From Ramlibacter sp. (GTDB taxonomy: Bacteria; Pseudomonadota; Gammaproteobacteria; Burkholderiales; Burkholderiaceae_C), in NCBI GenBank assembly GCA_028292245.1, contig JAQGMS010000303.1, forward strand, positions 1 to 64,000: DNA of 64,000 nucleotides, read 5' to 3'. The translations under genes and the position numbers were made by a program. The notes below the pieces were generated by a model. That model saw only the letters and a program-made list of their open reading frames with translations. It searched no databases and was not told the origin of the DNA. Of the stretch, positions 1-8,138 are shown piece after piece. Position 1 is the stretch's first letter. The number at the start of each line of letters is the position of its first letter.

Positions 1-485
1 GTGCCGTAGGTGATGGAACCCGGCTGCGCCTTCGCCTTGTCGAGCAGGTCCTTCAGCGAGGTGATCGGCGAATCCGCCCTCACCGACAACACCAGCGGCA
101 TCTCGGCGACGATGGCGATCGGCTGCAGGTCTTTCATCGGGCTGTAGCCGAGCTTGGGATAGAAGTTCGGCGCCAGCGCCACGGCGTCGCTGCTGCCGAT
201 GCCGATCGTGTAGCCGTCGGGCGCGGAATGCGCGGTGGTTTCAAGGCCGATGGTGCCGCCCGCGCCGGCGCGGTAGTCCATGTAGACCGCCTGGCCCAGG
301 CTCGCGGCCAGCGGCTCGGTGATCAGGCGAAAGACCGCGTCGCCGCCGCCGCCCGGCGCATAGGGCACGACCAGGCGGATGGCCTTGGCGGGATACCCCG
401 GCGCGGCGGAAGGGGCCTGCGCCAGGCTCGCGTAGGAAGCTGCCAGTCCCAGCAGGCAGGCCAGGCCTTGGGTCAATCGGTTCAT
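1..485 (-). CDS. Bug-type tripartite tricarboxylate receptor, partial
   Basis: Periplasmic solute receptor of the Bug (TctC) family; its 3' end lies outside the window, leaving 161 N-terminal residues. A signal peptide (MNRLTQGLACLLGLAASYAS, then LAQA) is followed by the family signature IRLVVPYAPGGGGDAV and, further on, SAPDGYTIGIGSS. The ATG at 485 was chosen because it begins the signal peptide. It diverges from the MarR gene at 670, and the region between carries three similar operator-like repeats, so the MarR protein probably controls it. The ligand is unknown; carboxylic acids are usual for the family. Confidence 0.9.
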   Translation of the reverse strand, partial: MNRLTQGLACLLGLAASYASLAQAPSAAPGYPAKAIRLVVPYAPGGGGDAVFRLITEPLAASLGQAVYMDYRAGAGGTIGLETTAHSAPDGYTIGIGSSDAVALAPNFYPKLGYSPMKDLQPIAIVAEMPLVLSVRADSPITSLKDLLDKAKAQPGSITYG

Positions 486-507
486 CGCGGTCTCCTTGCG
501 TCAAAGT

Positions 508-630
508 AGTTCGACATGAAACTAGTTTAGTCAATAAAAGGTTCGATATCAAACCAAATCGCGTTGGTGATTTCCCTAGGAGGGCCGCCCGCGCCCGCTG
601 GGCCATGGCAAAACGGTTCGATCCAAAACT
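508..630. promoter_or_regulatory. Three operator-like repeats between divergent Bug and MarR genes
   Basis: Three 16-base near-palindromes lie at 508-523 (AGTTCGACATGAAACT), 540-555 (GGTTCGATATCAAACC) and 615-630 (GGTTCGATCCAAAACT). The shared pattern is RGTTCGAnnYnAAAC. They occupy the whole divergent promoter, as expected for a MarR regulator that controls both itself and the receptor gene. Binding is inferred, not shown. Confidence 0.6.
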
Positions 631-669
631 ATAATTGCGGCAAGGTGAGCCAGGACGGCTAGCCGGACC

Positions 670-1197
670 GTGGAGGGCAGGTTGAACAAGGAAAAGAGCG
701 AACGCGGGCGCAGCCTCAAGGGCCAGGATGAGATCGTCGAAGGCGACGACGCCGAGCTCGAGTTCGGCATGCTGCCTCAGCTGATCGCCCGCCAATTGCG
801 GATCGCGACGCTCATGGCGTTCAAGGACTTCGCCATGGAAGCCGCGAACTGGAACCTCAGCCCCGGCAGCTTCGAAATCCTCGAATTGCTCAGCCACAAC
901 CCGGGCCTTGGCCATTCACGCCTGGCGGCCGCGATCGGCCTGGAGAAATCCAGCCTCGTGCCGGCGATCGCGCGGCTGGAAGACCTGGCGCTGGTGGAGC
1001 GCAAGCAATCGGCCACCGACAAGCGCGCCCACGAGCTTCGCATCACCGCCAAGGGGAAGAAAGTGCTGGCCGAATTGCGCCGCTACATACTCGACCGCGA
1101 CTCCCGCATCACCAAGGGCATGTCGAAGGAAGACATCGCCAACTTGAACCGGCTGCTCAAGAAAGTCGCCTCGTCGATGGGCAGGGGCACACCGTAG
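670..1197 (+). CDS. MarR family transcriptional regulator
   Basis: Winged-helix regulator of the MarR family. The wHTH runs from about residue 60 to 140 (GSFEILELL, HSRLAAAIGLEKSSLVPAIA, then the wing LVERKQSATDKRAHELRITA), followed by a C-terminal dimerisation helix. The start is uncertain: GTG at 670 gives 175 residues, and TTG at 682 sits four bases after a GGAGGG that could be its ribosome site. It diverges from the Bug receptor gene, whose promoter contains three operator-like repeats, and lies 8 bases upstream of tag. MarR proteins usually repress and respond to aromatic acids; no ligand can be named here. Confidence 0.85.
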   Translation: MEGRLNKEKSERGRSLKGQDEIVEGDDAELEFGMLPQLIARQLRIATLMAFKDFAMEAANWNLSPGSFEILELLSHNPGLGHSRLAAAIGLEKSSLVPAIARLEDLALVERKQSATDKRAHELRITAKGKKVLAELRRYILDRDSRITKGMSKEDIANLNRLLKKVASSMGRGTP

Positions 1198-1205
1198 GCC
1201 GCTAC

Positions 1206-1769
1206 ATGAAAGAACACCATCGCTGCGCCTGGGCGGGAAGTGACCCGCTGATGCAGGCCTATCACGACGAGGAATGGGGCGTGCCGCAGCACGACTCGCG
1301 GATGCTGTGGGAGATGCTGATGCTGGAGGGCTTCCAGGCCGGGCTGGCGTGGATCATCGTCCTGAAAAAACGCGAGGCCTTCCGCCGTGCCTTTGCGCGC
1401 TTCGACCCGAAGAAGGTGGCGCGCTTCGGCGACGCCGACATCGAACGCCTGATGGCCGACGCTGGCATCATCCGCGCCCGGGCCAAGATCGACGCGACGA
1501 TCCGCGGTGCCCAGATCTACTGCGAGATGAAGGACAGGGGCGAGAGCTTCAGCGACTTCTGCTGGTCGTTCACCGGCGGCAAGGTGCTCAAGGGCGACGG
1601 CCGCAGCGTGATTGCGTCGTCACCCTTGTCTGAACAGATCTCCAAGGAGATGAAGCGGCGCGGCTTCAAGTTCGTCGGGCCGACGATCGTCTATGCGTGG
1701 ATGCAGGCGGTGGGCATCGTCAACGACCATTCGGTCGGCTGCCTTCGGCGCGCGTCAAGGCCATCCTGA
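1206..1769 (+). CDS. tag: DNA-3-methyladenine glycosylase I
   Basis: Removes 3-methyladenine from alkylated DNA. The 187 residues match the family's usual length. The N-terminal CAWAGSDPLMQAYHDEEWGV carries the zinc ligands (Cys7 and His20), LEGFQAGLAW carries the conserved Glu next to the base pocket, and the C-terminal NDHSVGC supplies the second His/Cys pair. It starts 8 bases after the MarR gene with no obvious ribosome site, which suggests translational coupling to it. The C-terminus (RRASRPS) is a little unusual but lies past the last zinc ligand. Confidence 0.93.
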   Translation: MKEHHRCAWAGSDPLMQAYHDEEWGVPQHDSRMLWEMLMLEGFQAGLAWIIVLKKREAFRRAFARFDPKKVARFGDADIERLMADAGIIRARAKIDATIRGAQIYCEMKDRGESFSDFCWSFTGGKVLKGDGRSVIASSPLSEQISKEMKRRGFKFVGPTIVYAWMQAVGIVNDHSVGCLRRASRPS

Positions 1770-1775
1770 AATACC

Positions 1776-2990
1776 TCAGGGGCGCCGAGGCAGATGGAGG
1801 CTGTGAAGGCGCGTGAGCCATTGGCCCAGGCGATGCTCTTGTTCCTCGCGTTCAACGGCAAACATGTCTTGCCCGACGTGCCTGTCGGTTGCGGTGCCCG
1901 GCGGCCAGGGGTGCGAACCCGGCACCCGAAAACATCGATCGTGCACCAGGCAACTCGTTCGCACGAACGGCCATACCTTGTCGCGCAAGAACCATTGGTC
2001 GATGTTGGGGGTTTCGATGGCGGGGGCCTTGTACACGGCGAGCAGGCTCGTCAAGTCGGGCAACACACCCGCAACCCCGCCCCACATTCCCGCGAGCATC
2101 AGGTCCGTGTGTGTCCACCAGTCGCGCATGACATGAAACCAGCGGCCGGACACGAGCCACTCATCGACCGCCGATTTTTCGCGCGCGTTGATCACCGAAT
2201 CGACGTCGCGCACCAGGAACCGCCCCACACCGGGATCGTTGGCCACCTTGAAACGCCAGGCAAGCCGCTGTCGCTGGCTCTGGCCGGCCGGCTCAAGGGC
2301 GATGTTCGCGCCCAGCGTCGCCAATGCTTCGCGCACTTCGATCGGCACGCTATCGTCCACGAAGAAACGCAACGTCCAGCCCGGGTAAAGCGTGGGTCCC
2401 GCGAGCGCATTGTCGATTGCGCCGCGCAGATAGCGAGGATGGCTGCCCCACAAAGAGAAAGCGATGACTCGCGTCTTGCCCGCGCCATCCGCCCAATCCG
2501 CCGGCGACGCGGACGGCAACCAGTTGCCCTCGGGAACGACAGCGCTAGCGTTGTCTTTTATAGTGAGTGCGCGGGCTCCAGCGGCGGCGGCTTCGCTGTG
2601 TCGTCCCAACTGGTGATATGCGGAACACAGGCAATCGAACGCGACCGGGTTGTCCGGCTCCAGCACCAGCAGCTCGTTGAGCCGCTCTACTGCCGTGCCG
2701 GGCTCGCGGCTTCGCGCCAGGCACACTGCCAGATTCAAGAGAAGTTGAGGACTGCGCGGATGATGGGGCCGGGCCAGTTCCAGGAAGTGCGCCGCCGCCC
2801 GGTAGTCGCCCGACAGGAAGATGTAGTACGCGAGCTGAAGTACCGCGGGCAATGGCTTTTCCGGGCCGTATCGATTGAGGACAGCCAGCGTGGCTTCGAT
2901 CGCCGCCTGTTTCTTGCCTTGTTGCCAATGTGCATGGGCCTGCGCGACCCAGCCGTCGGGAGCCTCCTGTAGTGGCGCGTTTGGCATCAT
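1776..2990 (-). CDS. TPR protein with glycosyltransferase-like C-terminal half
   Basis: Unnamed protein of 404 residues. Residues about 10-145 are degenerate tetratricopeptide helices (for example PAVLQLAYYIFLSGDYRAAA and VAFDCLCSAYHQLGRHSEAA). The second half opens with RVIAFSLWGSHPRYLRGAIDN, continues WTLRFFVDDSVP and contains FLVRDVDSVI, resembling a small glycosyltransferase-like fold with a DxD-type motif. The ATG at 2990 was preferred to an in-frame start further upstream because a strong terminator on the same strand (3003-3030) lies in between. Acceptor and donor are unknown. It appears to belong to the stable chromosome just outside the island. Confidence 0.6.
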   Translation of the reverse strand: MMPNAPLQEAPDGWVAQAHAHWQQGKKQAAIEATLAVLNRYGPEKPLPAVLQLAYYIFLSGDYRAAAHFLELARPHHPRSPQLLLNLAVCLARSREPGTAVERLNELLVLEPDNPVAFDCLCSAYHQLGRHSEAAAAGARALTIKDNASAVVPEGNWLPSASPADWADGAGKTRVIAFSLWGSHPRYLRGAIDNALAGPTLYPGWTLRFFVDDSVPIEVREALATLGANIALEPAGQSQRQRLAWRFKVANDPGVGRFLVRDVDSVINAREKSAVDEWLVSGRWFHVMRDWWTHTDLMLAGMWGGVAGVLPDLTSLLAVYKAPAIETPNIDQWFLRDKVWPFVRTSCLVHDRCFRVPGSHPWPPGTATDRHVGQDMFAVEREEQEHRLGQWLTRLHSLHLPRRP

Positions 2991-3002
2991 CGTGGCTGGC
3001 CC

Positions 3003-3030
3003 AAAAAACACGGGCCCTGAGGCCCGTGTT
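3003..3030 (-). terminator. Rho-independent terminator of the former tRNA-Asp transcript
   Basis: Perfect 10-base-pair stem (AACACGGGCC at 3007-3016, GGCCCGTGTT at 3021-3030) with a CTGA loop, followed on the minus strand by six T residues. It lies 12 bases beyond the tRNA-Asp 3' end remnant at 3043-3056, on the same strand, so it was probably the native terminator of that tRNA transcript. Confidence 0.8.
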
Positions 3031-3042
3031 TGCGAAGATTCC

Positions 3043-3056
3043 TGGCGGAGTGGACG
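3043..3056 (-). other. Attachment-site remnant: 3' end of tRNA-Asp
   Basis: Read on the minus strand, CGTCCACTCCGCCA equals the last 14 bases of a Burkholderiales tRNA-Asp: three T-stem bases, the acceptor strand CCACTCC, discriminator G and encoded CCA. Upstream of it (higher coordinates) the sequence no longer matches a tRNA. Integrative elements that enter tRNA 3' ends leave exactly such a short copy at one junction, and an integrase gene starts 138 bases away. The intact tRNA should lie at the other end of the element. Confidence 0.7.
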
Positions 3057-3193
3057 ACGGAAAATTGTATGTTCAACGAAGTCCAATGTCATTCATTCAA
3101 TTCTGTGCCACTGCTGCACGAAAAAACGGACGTTCAAGGTTGTCCAACTGGATGCAAGGCAATACAATGTAGAAGTGGGGTAGGAAATGGGGT

Positions 3194-4450
3194 ATGACCA
3201 AGCACAGTTTATTGGCGGACGCCTCAGTTCGAAGCCGCAACAAGCTTCCGGGCTATTACCTGGACGGGCACGGTCTGTATCTTCAGATCAGCAAGTCGGG
3301 CTCGCGGTCTTGGATCTTTCGCTACACGCTGAATCGCAAGACACGTGAGATGGGGTTGGGCTCGGTCGACGACTTTGGATTGGCGCAAGCACGGGAGCGA
3401 GCCCAGCGGGCGCGGCAGCTGGTTGCGGACGGAATCGATCCTATCGACAGGAGAGATGCGGACCGCAAAGCGCTGGCGCTAGTGCGGGAGGCTGAAGTAG
3501 CGAAACTCAAGACCTTTGAGAATTGCGCGCTCGAGTACCACCAGGCAAACGCAGATGAGTGGAAGAACCTCAAGCACGCTGCGCAGTGGATAAACACGCT
3601 TAGAGACTATGCGTTTCCCAAGTTCGGTCGGCTTCCTGTCGAAGAAGTATCCAAGGCCGAAGTGGTCAGAGCGTTGCAACCCATCTGGAAGACCAAAGCT
3701 GAAACCGCCAGCCGTGTTCTGCAGCGCATACGGACGGTAATGAATTACGCGGCGGCGAAGGACTACTGCAAGGGCCGAGACAGCGAGTTCTGGGAGCAGG
3801 TGAAGATGTCCCTGGGACCGAATGAGCGCGCGCGCAAAGTGGAACACCACAACGCTTGCCCCTATCCACTGGTAGGCGCCGTAGTGAAAGGTGTACGCGC
3901 CGGCCCGTCGTCACTGATCGTCAAATCGGCCTTCGAGTTCACGATCTTGACTGCGGCCAGATCGGGTGAGACTCGCGGAGCGCTATGGTCAGAGATCGAT
4001 AGCAAGACCGGTAGCTGGAACGTGCCGGAAGAGAGGATGAAGGCCGGACGCCCTCACAACGTGCCGTTGTCGGGAAGAGCATTGGAAATCATTCGGCAGA
4101 TGCACGAGCTTCGCGAAGCACGCGAAGCACATTCAGACATGGGGCTAATCTTTCCAAGTACGCAAGGCCTGCCCCTTAGCGACATGGTTTTCACGCAGCT
4201 ATTGCGGCGTATGGGGTTGGCCTACACGATGCACGGCTTTCGAGCCAGCTTCAGAACCTGGGGCAGCGAGCAAACAAAGTACGAACACGAGATGCTTGAA
4301 TTCGCGCTAGCTCACACAGTTGGAAACCAGACGGTTCGCGCATACATGCGCACGGACATGTTGGAAAAGCGTAGGCACCTTATGGAAGACTGGCACCGTT
4401 ACATGCGTCGAACGCAAGACGCGGAAATCGCCAATCTGCTTAAACAATAA
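3194..4450 (+). CDS. int: P4-type tyrosine integrase of a genomic island
   Basis: Site-specific recombinase of 418 residues, typical length for P4-type island integrases. The N-terminal DUF4102-like domain (LPGYYLDGHGLYLQIS, then SWIFRYT and REMGLGSV) is followed by the core-binding and catalytic domains. Catalytic residues are visible: Arg in ARSGETRGALW, Lys in MKAGRPHNVP, His-x-x-Arg in HGFRASFRTW, His in ALAHTVGN and Tyr in VRAYMR. The ATG at 3194 follows AGGAAA by 8 bases. It sits beside the tRNA-Asp remnant and appears intact, so the element may still be able to excise. Confidence 0.92.
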   Translation: MTKHSLLADASVRSRNKLPGYYLDGHGLYLQISKSGSRSWIFRYTLNRKTREMGLGSVDDFGLAQARERAQRARQLVADGIDPIDRRDADRKALALVREAEVAKLKTFENCALEYHQANADEWKNLKHAAQWINTLRDYAFPKFGRLPVEEVSKAEVVRALQPIWKTKAETASRVLQRIRTVMNYAAAKDYCKGRDSEFWEQVKMSLGPNERARKVEHHNACPYPLVGAVVKGVRAGPSSLIVKSAFEFTILTAARSGETRGALWSEIDSKTGSWNVPEERMKAGRPHNVPLSGRALEIIRQMHELREAREAHSDMGLIFPSTQGLPLSDMVFTQLLRRMGLAYTMHGFRASFRTWGSEQTKYEHEMLEFALAHTVGNQTVRAYMRTDMLEKRRHLMEDWHRYMRRTQDAEIANLLKQ

Positions 4451-4510
4451 GCAAATTTCACCGAAAACCCGCCATAACTCGTCATTTATAGGTACTTTAA
4501 TACTATTTTG

Positions 4511-4519
4511 TGTTAAAAT
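4511..4519 (+). promoter_or_regulatory. Candidate extended -10 promoter for the recombinase module
   Basis: The 257 bases after the integrase are much more AT-rich at their left end and hold TGTTAAAAT, an extended -10 element, in an otherwise gene-free stretch. No good -35 is seen. It is oriented towards the 4708-8138 gene cluster, with an untranslated leader of about 190 bases. I see no gene in 4451-4707. Confidence 0.35.
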
Positions 4520-4707
4520 TGCGGTAGCGTTACAAGGCCCCTCGACGAGTTGTCGGCGCGCGGAAGCAGGCAGCTGGACGACCCCGTTCACGCGCGTTAT
4601 CGCTTCTCTTTCCCCCTTCAGTTAGTTAGCTCGCATCAGGCCGGGGCTCGTGTTGCCCTGCCTCATGCTCGACGCTGAGCACCCTCTCTCGCTAGAAAGG
4701 ACTAGTC

Positions 4708-5037
4708 ATGTCGAATCATCGGCAGGATGGCACTCGCGTGCCGAAATTTCCATTGGGGCGTGTATTCGCGACACCCGGCGCGTTGGAGTTGATGCGCGAG
4801 ATGCAGACCGAACCCGCACATCTGCTCGCTCGCCACCAGTACGGCGACTGGGGCGATATGCCGCCCGAGGACGCAGCGGAAAACGAACGCTCGGTCACGG
4901 AGAACCTTCGCGTGCTCTCGTCCTATCTCCTGCAACCCCCACCCGACTGCTCATCCCGCCGGCACCTGACGCTCCTCTGGATCATCACCGAAGCAGACCG
5001 CAGCAGCACCACCCTGCTATTGCCCGAGGAGTACTGA
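4708..5037 (+). CDS. Plasmid/ICE-associated small conserved protein
   Basis: Protein of 109 residues. The segments FPLGRVFATPGALELM, LLARHQYGDWGDMPPEDAAE and WIITEADRSSTTLLLPEEY match a family I recognise from plasmids and integrative conjugative elements, usually annotated as hypothetical or plasmid-related. Its function is unknown. It ends one base before the recombinase start codon, so the two are almost certainly co-translated. A run of prolines and serines around residues 75-84 departs from the family pattern. Confidence 0.75.
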   Translation: MSNHRQDGTRVPKFPLGRVFATPGALELMREMQTEPAHLLARHQYGDWGDMPPEDAAENERSVTENLRVLSSYLLQPPPDCSSRRHLTLLWIITEADRSSTTLLLPEEY

Positions 5038-5038
5038 C

Positions 5039-5992
5039 ATGCAAAACGCGACATCCGCTAGCCAGTCGAAGCGCAAGAGCTCGGTTAAGAACTATCTCCA
5101 CTCTTCCTTGTCCCCCAACACCACCGCAGCGTACGCCTCCGACCTCGTTCGCTTCAAGCGTTGGGGCGGCACCGTCCCCGCCACCGCCCAGCAAGTCGCC
5201 CGCTACCTTGCCGCTGCAGCTGACTCGCTCAAGCCCAGTACGCTCACGCGCCGCGTCGCCGCCATCGCCTTCGCTCACGCGATCAAGAACCTTCCGTCTC
5301 CCACAACTTCCTCTCTCGTCAAGCGCACGCTACGCGGCATCCGCCGCACGCACGGCACCGCTCAACGCCAAGCACGCCCCCTCACCGCCGACCTCGTTCG
5401 CCGCATCTGCAAACCCCACCCCGCGTACACGCCGCTGCAAAACACGCGCGATCGCGCGCTGTTTCTCATAGGCTTCGCGGGCGGGTTTCGCCGCTCCGAG
5501 CTCGCCTCGTTGCGCGTGAGCGATGTCGAGATCGGGAGCGTGGGTGCGGTGCTGACATTGCGCAGCAGCAAGACCGACCAGTACGCGCGAGGGCGCGCCG
5601 TCGCAGTTCCCTTCGCAAAATCCGCTTCTCACTGTCCCGTCCGCGCGCTCGACGCCTGGCTACGAGCGATGGCGCGCGAACTCGGTGTCAACACCCTTCC
5701 AGCCACGTGCCCACTCTTCGCGCGCATCGACAAGCACAACCACTTGCACCCAGGTCTCAGCGGCTGTTCGGTCGGCTGGCTGCTAAAGCGGCGATTGGCG
5801 ACATTCGGCCTCCCCACTGCAGGTTTCTCTGCGCACAGCCTGCGCGCGGGCCTGGTCACGAGTGCGGCCAAAGCCGGCGTTCCGGTCTGGGCCATCCAGC
5901 GCCAAACCGGTCACAAGTCCGAACTCACCGTCCACCGCTACATCCGCAACCTCGACACCTTCGAGTGCAACGCCGTCACCTCTCTCTTGTGA
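5039..5992 (+). CDS. XerC/D-like tyrosine recombinase
   Basis: Second tyrosine recombinase in the island, 317 residues. The N-terminal SAM-like domain (SPNTTAAYASDLVRFKRW, LKPSTLTRRVAAIAFAH) precedes the catalytic domain with a complete set: Arg in GGFRRSELASL, Lys in RSSKTDQY, HSLRAG, TGHKS and the Tyr of VHRYIR. It is unrelated to the P4-type integrase beyond the catalytic fold. It is embedded in a tight same-strand cluster with three proteins of no known partnership, so it may be the recombinase of a separate nested element or may serve another local rearrangement. No inverted repeats marking element ends were found by eye. Confidence 0.9.
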   Translation: MQNATSASQSKRKSSVKNYLHSSLSPNTTAAYASDLVRFKRWGGTVPATAQQVARYLAAAADSLKPSTLTRRVAAIAFAHAIKNLPSPTTSSLVKRTLRGIRRTHGTAQRQARPLTADLVRRICKPHPAYTPLQNTRDRALFLIGFAGGFRRSELASLRVSDVEIGSVGAVLTLRSSKTDQYARGRAVAVPFAKSASHCPVRALDAWLRAMARELGVNTLPATCPLFARIDKHNHLHPGLSGCSVGWLLKRRLATFGLPTAGFSAHSLRAGLVTSAAKAGVPVWAIQRQTGHKSELTVHRYIRNLDTFECNAVTSLL

Positions 5993-6015
5993 TCCCTTCC
6001 TCAGGAGCCAACAAC

Positions 6016-6924
6016 ATGTCCTCTCCCTTCGCTTTCAGTCACCCCGCCGCCCACCCCCTCACCACACCCGCCTCCCTCTCGCATCTGTGCAAGATGGCGG
6101 TGCTGGACTGGCAAATTCTGGAGGCTCCCGCGACCTACGCGCCACCTGCACTGCCGCCCGAGCCCGTCATGGCTGTCGACGATGCCAAGGTGCTCTACCG
6201 CAGCGACACTCTGCAGGCACTCGCCGTCGTCCCCTCCCGCTTCAACCCAACCCAGCCCGACGAAGTGCTCGACTACTACCTGCGCTTCAGCGAGTTCTAC
6301 GCCCAACCCCTTGTCTCAGCGGGGTGCCTGCAAAGCGGCAAACTACTGTGGGGACTGATCCGAACGGGAAATCACCGCCTCATAAGGGAGAACGAAAACG
6401 CGTGGTCCCACCTGCTGCTCAGCACGCGCTGTGACAGCCCCATAGCCGCCACCCTCACCGGACTTTGCATCCTTGAGCGCGGTGGCACCACGCTGCCGGC
6501 GTCCTTCGCAACGCATGCTCCATTTGCGCTTGCGCACTCATCCGAGTTTCTGACTCCCGACGCGTTGTTGGGTGTGGCCACATGTGGTGCGGAGACGGAG
6601 CAGTTTTTGGAGGCATTAAAAGACTTGGCAACGGCGCAACTCAACATGACGCCGGCAAAATACCTCTCCGCTGTCTTTGAAACCGGTACATCGTCCCCGC
6701 GTGCCCCACGCTCCAAAGCGCCGCAAAAGATCCTGGCCGCTCTAGCCGCACCCGGTCGCACCCGCCCGCCTACCGCCCTTGATCTCGTAATCGCCGTCGC
6801 CGAGCACGTGGACCACGGCGCCTCACGCCACTCCGCCTACGACCGGCTGCACAGCGCGTGGTTCGGCGCGGGCGCGGCGCGAAAGCAGTTGGCGTTCACC
6901 CTCGCATTCAACTCCTTGCGCTAG
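6016..6924 (+). CDS. DUF932-like phage/plasmid protein
   Basis: Protein of 302 residues. The central stretch KVLYRSDTLQALAVVPSRFN, QPDEVLDYYLRFSEF, AGCLQSGKLLWGL and LLLSTRCDSPIAATLTGLCI follows the DUF932 (phage/plasmid-like TIGR03299) pattern. Its molecular role is unknown. The ATG at 6016 follows AGGAG by 8 bases, which excludes a longer in-frame start inside the recombinase gene. It is 23 bases downstream of the recombinase and probably in its operon. An alanine/proline-rich linker near residue 225 separates a C-terminal helical part. Confidence 0.7.
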   Translation: MSSPFAFSHPAAHPLTTPASLSHLCKMAVLDWQILEAPATYAPPALPPEPVMAVDDAKVLYRSDTLQALAVVPSRFNPTQPDEVLDYYLRFSEFYAQPLVSAGCLQSGKLLWGLIRTGNHRLIRENENAWSHLLLSTRCDSPIAATLTGLCILERGGTTLPASFATHAPFALAHSSEFLTPDALLGVATCGAETEQFLEALKDLATAQLNMTPAKYLSAVFETGTSSPRAPRSKAPQKILAALAAPGRTRPPTALDLVIAVAEHVDHGASRHSAYDRLHSAWFGAGAARKQLAFTLAFNSLR

Positions 6925-6994
6925 TCCGCGGCTCGCCCGCCATCCGCTCTTCTTTCACCCAACTTACGCGCGGAAGCGCGAGGAGACTCCGATC

Positions 6995-7870
6995 ATGGGC
7001 GTCACGTTTCAAATCCCTCCCCCCGCCATCCCCCCGCTCGGCGCCGGGCTCGACTACATCTGTTGCTCCGTCCCCCTCGCCCCGCTTAACTACGCCACCG
7101 CCTTCCCTACGCCTGCCGACGATCCTTTCCACCAGCTAACCGCACTGCTCAACTTCCTCCCCCACCCCATCGTGCGTGCGCGACTCCAAACCCTTGCCTA
7201 CGCGTCCTCTACCCACCACCGCACCAACGCGCTCAGCATTGACCCCGGCCTCCCCTTCCGCAGCAACCTCAACCTAGCGCCTGCCGGTTTCGGGACCGCG
7301 GTTCTCGCGTTGCCCGCCACCCCAGGCTCGCTGCCCGATCCCACCGCACCCAGGTCCGCGCTGCTTACGCTGCGCTCGTCCCACCACGTCATAACCACCG
7401 TCCTAGCCGTTGCCGCGCAGCCACGTTCGTGGCGCGCGGCGGGATTGAACGTGGACGGCTGGGTGCAGGCCGGCGCGGGCGCAGAGGGCAGCGCAGCCGA
7501 ACACATGTTTGCGGTCCTGGGAACTTTGATGAGCGCGGACACGTTGACGTGCGTGGACGAAGGCATGATTGCGGACACGCTTGGCAGCTATGAGCGGCCG
7601 GCGCGCGTGGCCGAGCTCATGTGGCTCGAAAGCGAGCGTCTACTCGTCTGGCTCCGCGCGCCGGACCACGAGCGCGCAAGTCTCGCGCACACCGCCATCG
7701 CGTTCCCGCTCACCGCCTCGCCTCTTCTCGCCTCAGCCAGCGCCCTCTACGTCGCGCTGCGCGCTGCGCTTCCCGCAACCGCCAGCCTCAGCATCAGCGT
7801 ATGCGTCTCGCTCCCCGCCCTCCCCTTCTCGTCCCCGCACGCCTATCCCGTCGCCCTTCTGTACCGCTAG
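6995..7870 (+). CDS. Unrecognised protein of the recombinase module
   Basis: I recognise no family in these 291 residues. The protein is rich in Ala, Pro and Leu, with no signal peptide; the start follows GAGGAGACTCCGATC, a good ribosome site. A middle part (SAAEHMFAVLGTLMSADTLT, then RPARVAELMWLESERLLVWL) looks like an ordinary folded domain. The coding strand is markedly C-rich compared with G, unlike the catabolic genes later in the window. It shares strand and spacing with the recombinase cluster, so its role is probably linked to that element. Confidence 0.55.
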   Translation: MGVTFQIPPPAIPPLGAGLDYICCSVPLAPLNYATAFPTPADDPFHQLTALLNFLPHPIVRARLQTLAYASSTHHRTNALSIDPGLPFRSNLNLAPAGFGTAVLALPATPGSLPDPTAPRSALLTLRSSHHVITTVLAVAAQPRSWRAAGLNVDGWVQAGAGAEGSAAEHMFAVLGTLMSADTLTCVDEGMIADTLGSYERPARVAELMWLESERLLVWLRAPDHERASLAHTAIAFPLTASPLLASASALYVALRAALPATASLSISVCVSLPALPFSSPHAYPVALLYR

Positions 7871-7925
7871 CCGCGCGCGCCGCCCCGCTGCTGCCTCACC
7901 AACTAAACTACCAAGTCTCACCGCC

Positions 7926-8138
7926 ATGCGCCTCGTCTTACTCATCACCGCGCTCCCGCTCGCGCTCACCGGCATCGCCTACCTCTGCGCTCCCCCGTTG
8001 CTGCACCGCGACCTAACACTGCTCGACGCCGTACTCCTCAACGCCGCAACGCTCGCTTCCATCGCTTGGGCGCGACGGCGGCGAAAACGCCTCCATCGAC
8101 AGCAAGCGGAGAGCATGCGGGATTCGGCACTATGGTGA
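7926..8138 (+). CDS. Small membrane protein of the recombinase module
   Basis: Seventy residues with two hydrophobic segments: VLLITALPLALTGIAYLCA (about 4-22) and LLDAVLLNAATLASIAW (about 31-47), followed by a strongly basic tail (ARRRRKRLHRQQ). The layout is that of a two-helix inner-membrane protein with a cytoplasmic basic end. It starts 55 bases after the previous gene with no strong ribosome site. The function is unknown; it may be the last gene of the module. Confidence 0.45.
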   Translation: MRLVLLITALPLALTGIAYLCAPPLLHRDLTLLDAVLLNAATLASIAWARRRRKRLHRQQAESMRDSALW

